Positions 61,529 through 64,000 of a DNA stretch of 64,000 bases are shown here, one piece after another. Both the position numbers and the translations under genes were made by a program. Origin of the DNA: Thiothrix winogradskyi (GTDB lineage: Bacteria > Pseudomonadota > Gammaproteobacteria > Thiotrichales > Thiotrichaceae); NCBI RefSeq assembly GCF_021650935.1, contig NZ_CP091244.1:682001-746000 (forward strand). Direction: 5' to 3'. The stretch's first letter is position 1; every line of letters starts with the position of its first letter. The notes under the pieces are model-generated. The model did not search any database. It worked only from the letters and a program-made list of their open reading frames with translations, and had not been told where the DNA came from.

Positions 61529-62626
61529 ATGTGGATAAGTCGTCTTAACGTTCAACATTGCCGAGTTATCCACAACGCCACACTAACATTAAGCGAACAC
61601 GCCAATGTGTTGTACGGGGATAATGCTTCCGGCAAATCCAGTGTGCTGGAAGCCCTCGCGGTATTGTCGCGTGGACGTTCATTTCGTACCCCACGGATTG
61701 CGGAAATCATTACCCGTGGGGAACACCAACTCACCGTTGCTGCCAGCGTGGAACAGGGGATTATTTCGCAAAGTTATCCACTGGGCATTACCAAGAATGC
61801 CACCGACACCCGCATTCGTATCAATCACGCGGATGTGCAACAACAAGCGGAACTCAGTACCCACGTTCCACTCACCCTGATTCACCCCGGTTCAGTCGAA
61901 TTACTCACCGGCAGCCCGACTGCTCGCCGTGCATTTTTGGATTGGATTGCGTTTTATCGCTTTGCGGAGTTCAATCGAACCTGGCGGGATTATCAACGGG
62001 TGTTAAAGCAACGCAACGCCTGCCTACGCGACCCTAGGCAACGTCAAGCGCTGCCACAGTGGACGCAGCAGTTAATCGCCTTACAACCGATTCTGTGGCG
62101 TTACAGAGTCGATGCATTAGCGGCATTGCAAACGGCATTGCAAGATTGCACCGAGTTACTCACAACCGTCAGTTATCCACAGCTTGTGCTGAGCAGTGGC
62201 TTTCCTGTGGGGATTAATCCACAGGATGAGCAACAAATAGCTCAATTTTTAAGTGAAAAAACCGAACAAGAATGCAAGCAAGGTTTCACCTTGTACGGCG
62301 CACACCGTGCCGACTTACACATTCTATTGGAAGGTGTGCCTGCCCTACGCATTGCCTCACGGGGGCAACTTAAAATACTTGCCGTGGCGTTATTACTAGC
62401 ACAAAGTCATGCCATTGCGGCTAATGCGACAAAACGCGGTATAATCGCCATCGACGACTTGGCATCAGAATTGGATGAGCAAAACCAGCAAGCGTTGTAC
62501 AATACCCTGCGCACGACGCAGCAACAATTAATCATAACCGGCACTCATCACCAACCCCTGAAGAATTGGGTGGCAGACGCGCAGGTGTTTCAAGTGAAAC
62601 ACGGGCAAGTAGTTGCCGCAAACTGA
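61529..62626 (+). CDS. recF: DNA replication and repair protein RecF
   Basis: RecF loads RecA at gapped DNA with RecO and RecR. The 365-aa protein has the Walker A region YGDNASGKSSVLEAL, LIHPGSVELLTGSPTARRAFLDW, the signature region SRGQLKILAVALLLAQSHA and the Walker B region AIDDLASELDEQNQQAL. Two perfect DnaA boxes lie in its first 46 bases and a third at 62173-62181. It follows dnaN after 18 bases. Confidence 0.95.
   Translation: MWISRLNVQHCRVIHNATLTLSEHANVLYGDNASGKSSVLEALAVLSRGRSFRTPRIAEIITRGEHQLTVAASVEQGIISQSYPLGITKNATDTRIRINHADVQQQAELSTHVPLTLIHPGSVELLTGSPTARRAFLDWIAFYRFAEFNRTWRDYQRVLKQRNACLRDPRQRQALPQWTQQLIALQPILWRYRVDALAALQTALQDCTELLTTVSYPQLVLSSGFPVGINPQDEQQIAQFLSEKTEQECKQGFTLYGAHRADLHILLEGVPALRIASRGQLKILAVALLLAQSHAIAANATKRGIIAIDDLASELDEQNQQALYNTLRTTQQQLIITGTHHQPLKNWVADAQVFQVKHGQVVAAN
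61530..61574. promoter_or_regulatory. Pair of perfect DnaA boxes over the recF start
   Basis: TGTGGATAA (61530-61538) overlaps the recF start codon and TTATCCACA (61566-61574) lies 36 bases downstream in the opposite orientation. Both match the consensus exactly. Together with the box at 62173-62181, they suggest DnaA control or titration in recF. Confidence 0.6.
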
Positions 62627-62655
62627 TCACCCCTGACCGTAACAATGGAAATAAA

Positions 62656-64000
62656 ATGACTGAACCAACACCTGTTGTACCCACCTACGATTCCTCGAAT
62701 ATTAAAGTACTCAAAGGCTTGGAAGCGGTGCGCAAACGCCCCGGTATGTACATCGGCGATACCGATGACGGCACGGGTTTGCACCACATGGTCTTCGAGG
62801 TGGTGGATAACTCTATCGACGAAGCCCTTGCCGGTTATTGCAAAGAAGTCAAAGTCGAAATTTTCAGTGATGGCTCGGTGCGCGTGTCCGATGACGGGCG
62901 TGGTATTCCGGTGGATATGCACGAAGAGGAAGGCCGTTCTGCTGCTGAAGTCATTATGACCGTGTTGCACGCGGGCGGTAAGTTTGACGATAACTCTTAC
63001 AAAGTTTCCGGCGGTTTGCACGGGGTGGGTATCTCCGTGGTGAATGCGCTGTCTGCCAATTTGGAATTGACGATTCGCCGCAATGGTAAATTGCATCAGC
63101 AGATGTATAAGTTAGGCGATCCGGTTGCACCACTGGCGATTATTGGTGATACCGAAGGTACGGGAACATCCGTGCGCTTTTGGCCAAGTGCGGAAATTTT
63201 CGCGCTGACTGAATTTCATTACGACATTCTCGCGAAACGCTTACGCGAACTGTCGTTTTTGAATTCAGGGGTACGTATTCACCTGATCGACCGTCGTGGC
63301 GAAGGGCGCGAAGACATCTTTGAATACGAAGGTGGCATTAAAGCTTTCGTTGCGCATCTCAACCGCAATAAATCACCCATCCACAACAATATTATTTACT
63401 TCACTACCGAGCGCGATGACGTGGGCGTGGAAGTGGCGTTGCAGTGGAACGATTCGTATCAGGAAAACATTTTCTGCTACACCAATAACATTCCACAACG
63501 CGATGGCGGCTCGCATTTGTCCGGCTTCCGGGCTGCCCTCACCCGCACCCTGAATAGCTACATCGAAAGTGCTGGGTTGGCGAAAAAAGAAAAAATCAGT
63601 CCAACCGGTGATGATGCCCGCGAAGGCTTAACTGCTGTGTTATCAGTGAAAGTACCTGACCCGAAATTCTCATCGCAAACCAAAGACAAGTTGGTGTCTT
63701 CCGAAGTCAAAGGCATTGTCGAAGCCGCCATGAACGAACGCCTCGGTGAATTCCTGCTGGAAAGCCCTTCCGAAGCCAAGCTAATCGCAGGCAAGATGAT
63801 TGAAGCAGCACGGGCGCGTGAAGCCGCTCGTAAAGCGCGTGATATGACTCGCCGCAAAGGTGCGTTAGACATTGCCGGTTTACCCGGTAAGCTAGCTGAC
63901 TGCCAAGAAAAAGACCCTGCCCTCTCCGAACTGTTTCTGGTGGAAGGGGACTCGGCGGGTGGTTCCGCCAAGCAAGGGCGGGACCGTCGCACTCAAGCGA
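62656..64000 (+). CDS. gyrB: DNA gyrase subunit B, 5' part
   Basis: GyrB is the ATPase and religation subunit of gyrase. The frame starts at ATG 62656 (GGAA seven bases upstream) and runs off the window at residue 448. Features: EAVRKRPGMYIG, the ATP-binding VVDNSIDEALAG and DDGRGIPVD, GGLHGVGISVVNAL, and the TOPRIM opening LFLVEGDSAGGSAKQGRDR. It closes the standard dnaA-dnaN-recF-gyrB order. Confidence 0.97.
   Translation, partial: MTEPTPVVPTYDSSNIKVLKGLEAVRKRPGMYIGDTDDGTGLHHMVFEVVDNSIDEALAGYCKEVKVEIFSDGSVRVSDDGRGIPVDMHEEEGRSAAEVIMTVLHAGGKFDDNSYKVSGGLHGVGISVVNALSANLELTIRRNGKLHQQMYKLGDPVAPLAIIGDTEGTGTSVRFWPSAEIFALTEFHYDILAKRLRELSFLNSGVRIHLIDRRGEGREDIFEYEGGIKAFVAHLNRNKSPIHNNIIYFTTERDDVGVEVALQWNDSYQENIFCYTNNIPQRDGGSHLSGFRAALTRTLNSYIESAGLAKKEKISPTGDDAREGLTAVLSVKVPDPKFSSQTKDKLVSSEVKGIVEAAMNERLGEFLLESPSEAKLIAGKMIEAARAREAARKARDMTRRKGALDIAGLPGKLADCQEKDPALSELFLVEGDSAGGSAKQGRDRRTQA

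Noticed and set aside
1..64000. tRNA, rRNA, tmRNA or riboswitch genes
   Set aside because: I looked through the intergenic gaps and found no cloverleaf or conserved rRNA sequence. Small structured RNAs other than the hairpin at 16432 could have been missed by eye.

Overview
The window looks like a chromosomal replication-origin region of a gammaproteobacterium. The evidence is the mnmE-yidC-rnpA-rpmH block facing away from dnaA-dnaN-recF-gyrB, a FabA dehydratase, a hemC-hemD-hemX-hemY cluster and a dapF-DUF484-xerC operon. The protein sequences remind me most of Thiothrix-like sulfur bacteria (Thiotrichales). That assignment is inference, because there is no rRNA in the window to anchor it.

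Layout. 1-4.4 kb: 3' end of ubiA, fabA, a SIMPL-domain protein, rpmE2, a lipoprotein M48 protease and a short malic enzyme. 4.5-8.7 kb (minus strand): overlapping haem genes hemC-hemD-hemX-hemY, whose 5' flank carries a complete ISAs1-family element (8806-10063, 8-bp target duplication). 10.3-13.4 kb: TauE/SafE permease, MBL hydrolase, CAP-domain lipoprotein, hemF. 13.4-16.3 kb (minus): a compact module of ECF sigma factor, transmembrane anti-sigma-like protein and lipoprotein subtilase, followed by a 48-aa membrane peptide. 16.5-17.0 kb: a decayed fructose-bisphosphatase gene with two internal deletions and a frameshift. 17-23 kb: a methyltransferase, a SirB-like protein, purK, a hybrid histidine kinase, purE and purC; the kinase sits between purE and purK. 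23-25.4 kb: a sugar-nucleotide epimerase gene split near its 3' end by an IS5-family element (24098-25367).

25.5-30.8 kb: an isolated gspC-like gene and an efflux operon (HlyD adaptor, ATPase, two FtsX-like permeases). 30.9-35.1 kb: a more AT-rich defence-type island with a nuclease-methyltransferase fusion, a two-TRD specificity subunit and a VapBC-type toxin-antitoxin pair. 35-49.6 kb: priA, the ABC-F factor ybiT, an AlbA_2/Schlafen-type protein, several uncharacterised envelope proteins, bioF, tusA, dapF-DUF484-xerC, and an operon of DUF815 ATPase, ankyrin lipoprotein and two lipoproteins. 49.7-54.9 kb: a coiled-coil membrane protein, a DUF218 protein, lipA and a second AlbA_2 protein ending in a 10-bp tandem repeat. 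54.9-64 kb: mnmE, yidC, rnpA, rpmH, dnaA, dnaN, recF and the 5' part of gyrB.

The dnaA-dnaN gap (60176-60400) is the best oriC candidate. It has a cluster of DnaA boxes, a DnaA-trio-like run and an AT-rich tract. A second DnaA-box plus AT-rich patch lies at 37.24-37.45 kb beside priA. Perfect DnaA boxes also overlap the dnaA promoter and the start of recF.

The most interesting leads are (1) the sigma/anti-sigma/subtilase module, in which the periplasmic domain of the anti-sigma-like protein resembles a subtilase inhibitor/prodomain, (2) the BcgI-like two-gene restriction-modification system, (3) the two origin-like DnaA clusters, and (4) the fbp gene with two apparent in-frame internal deletions.
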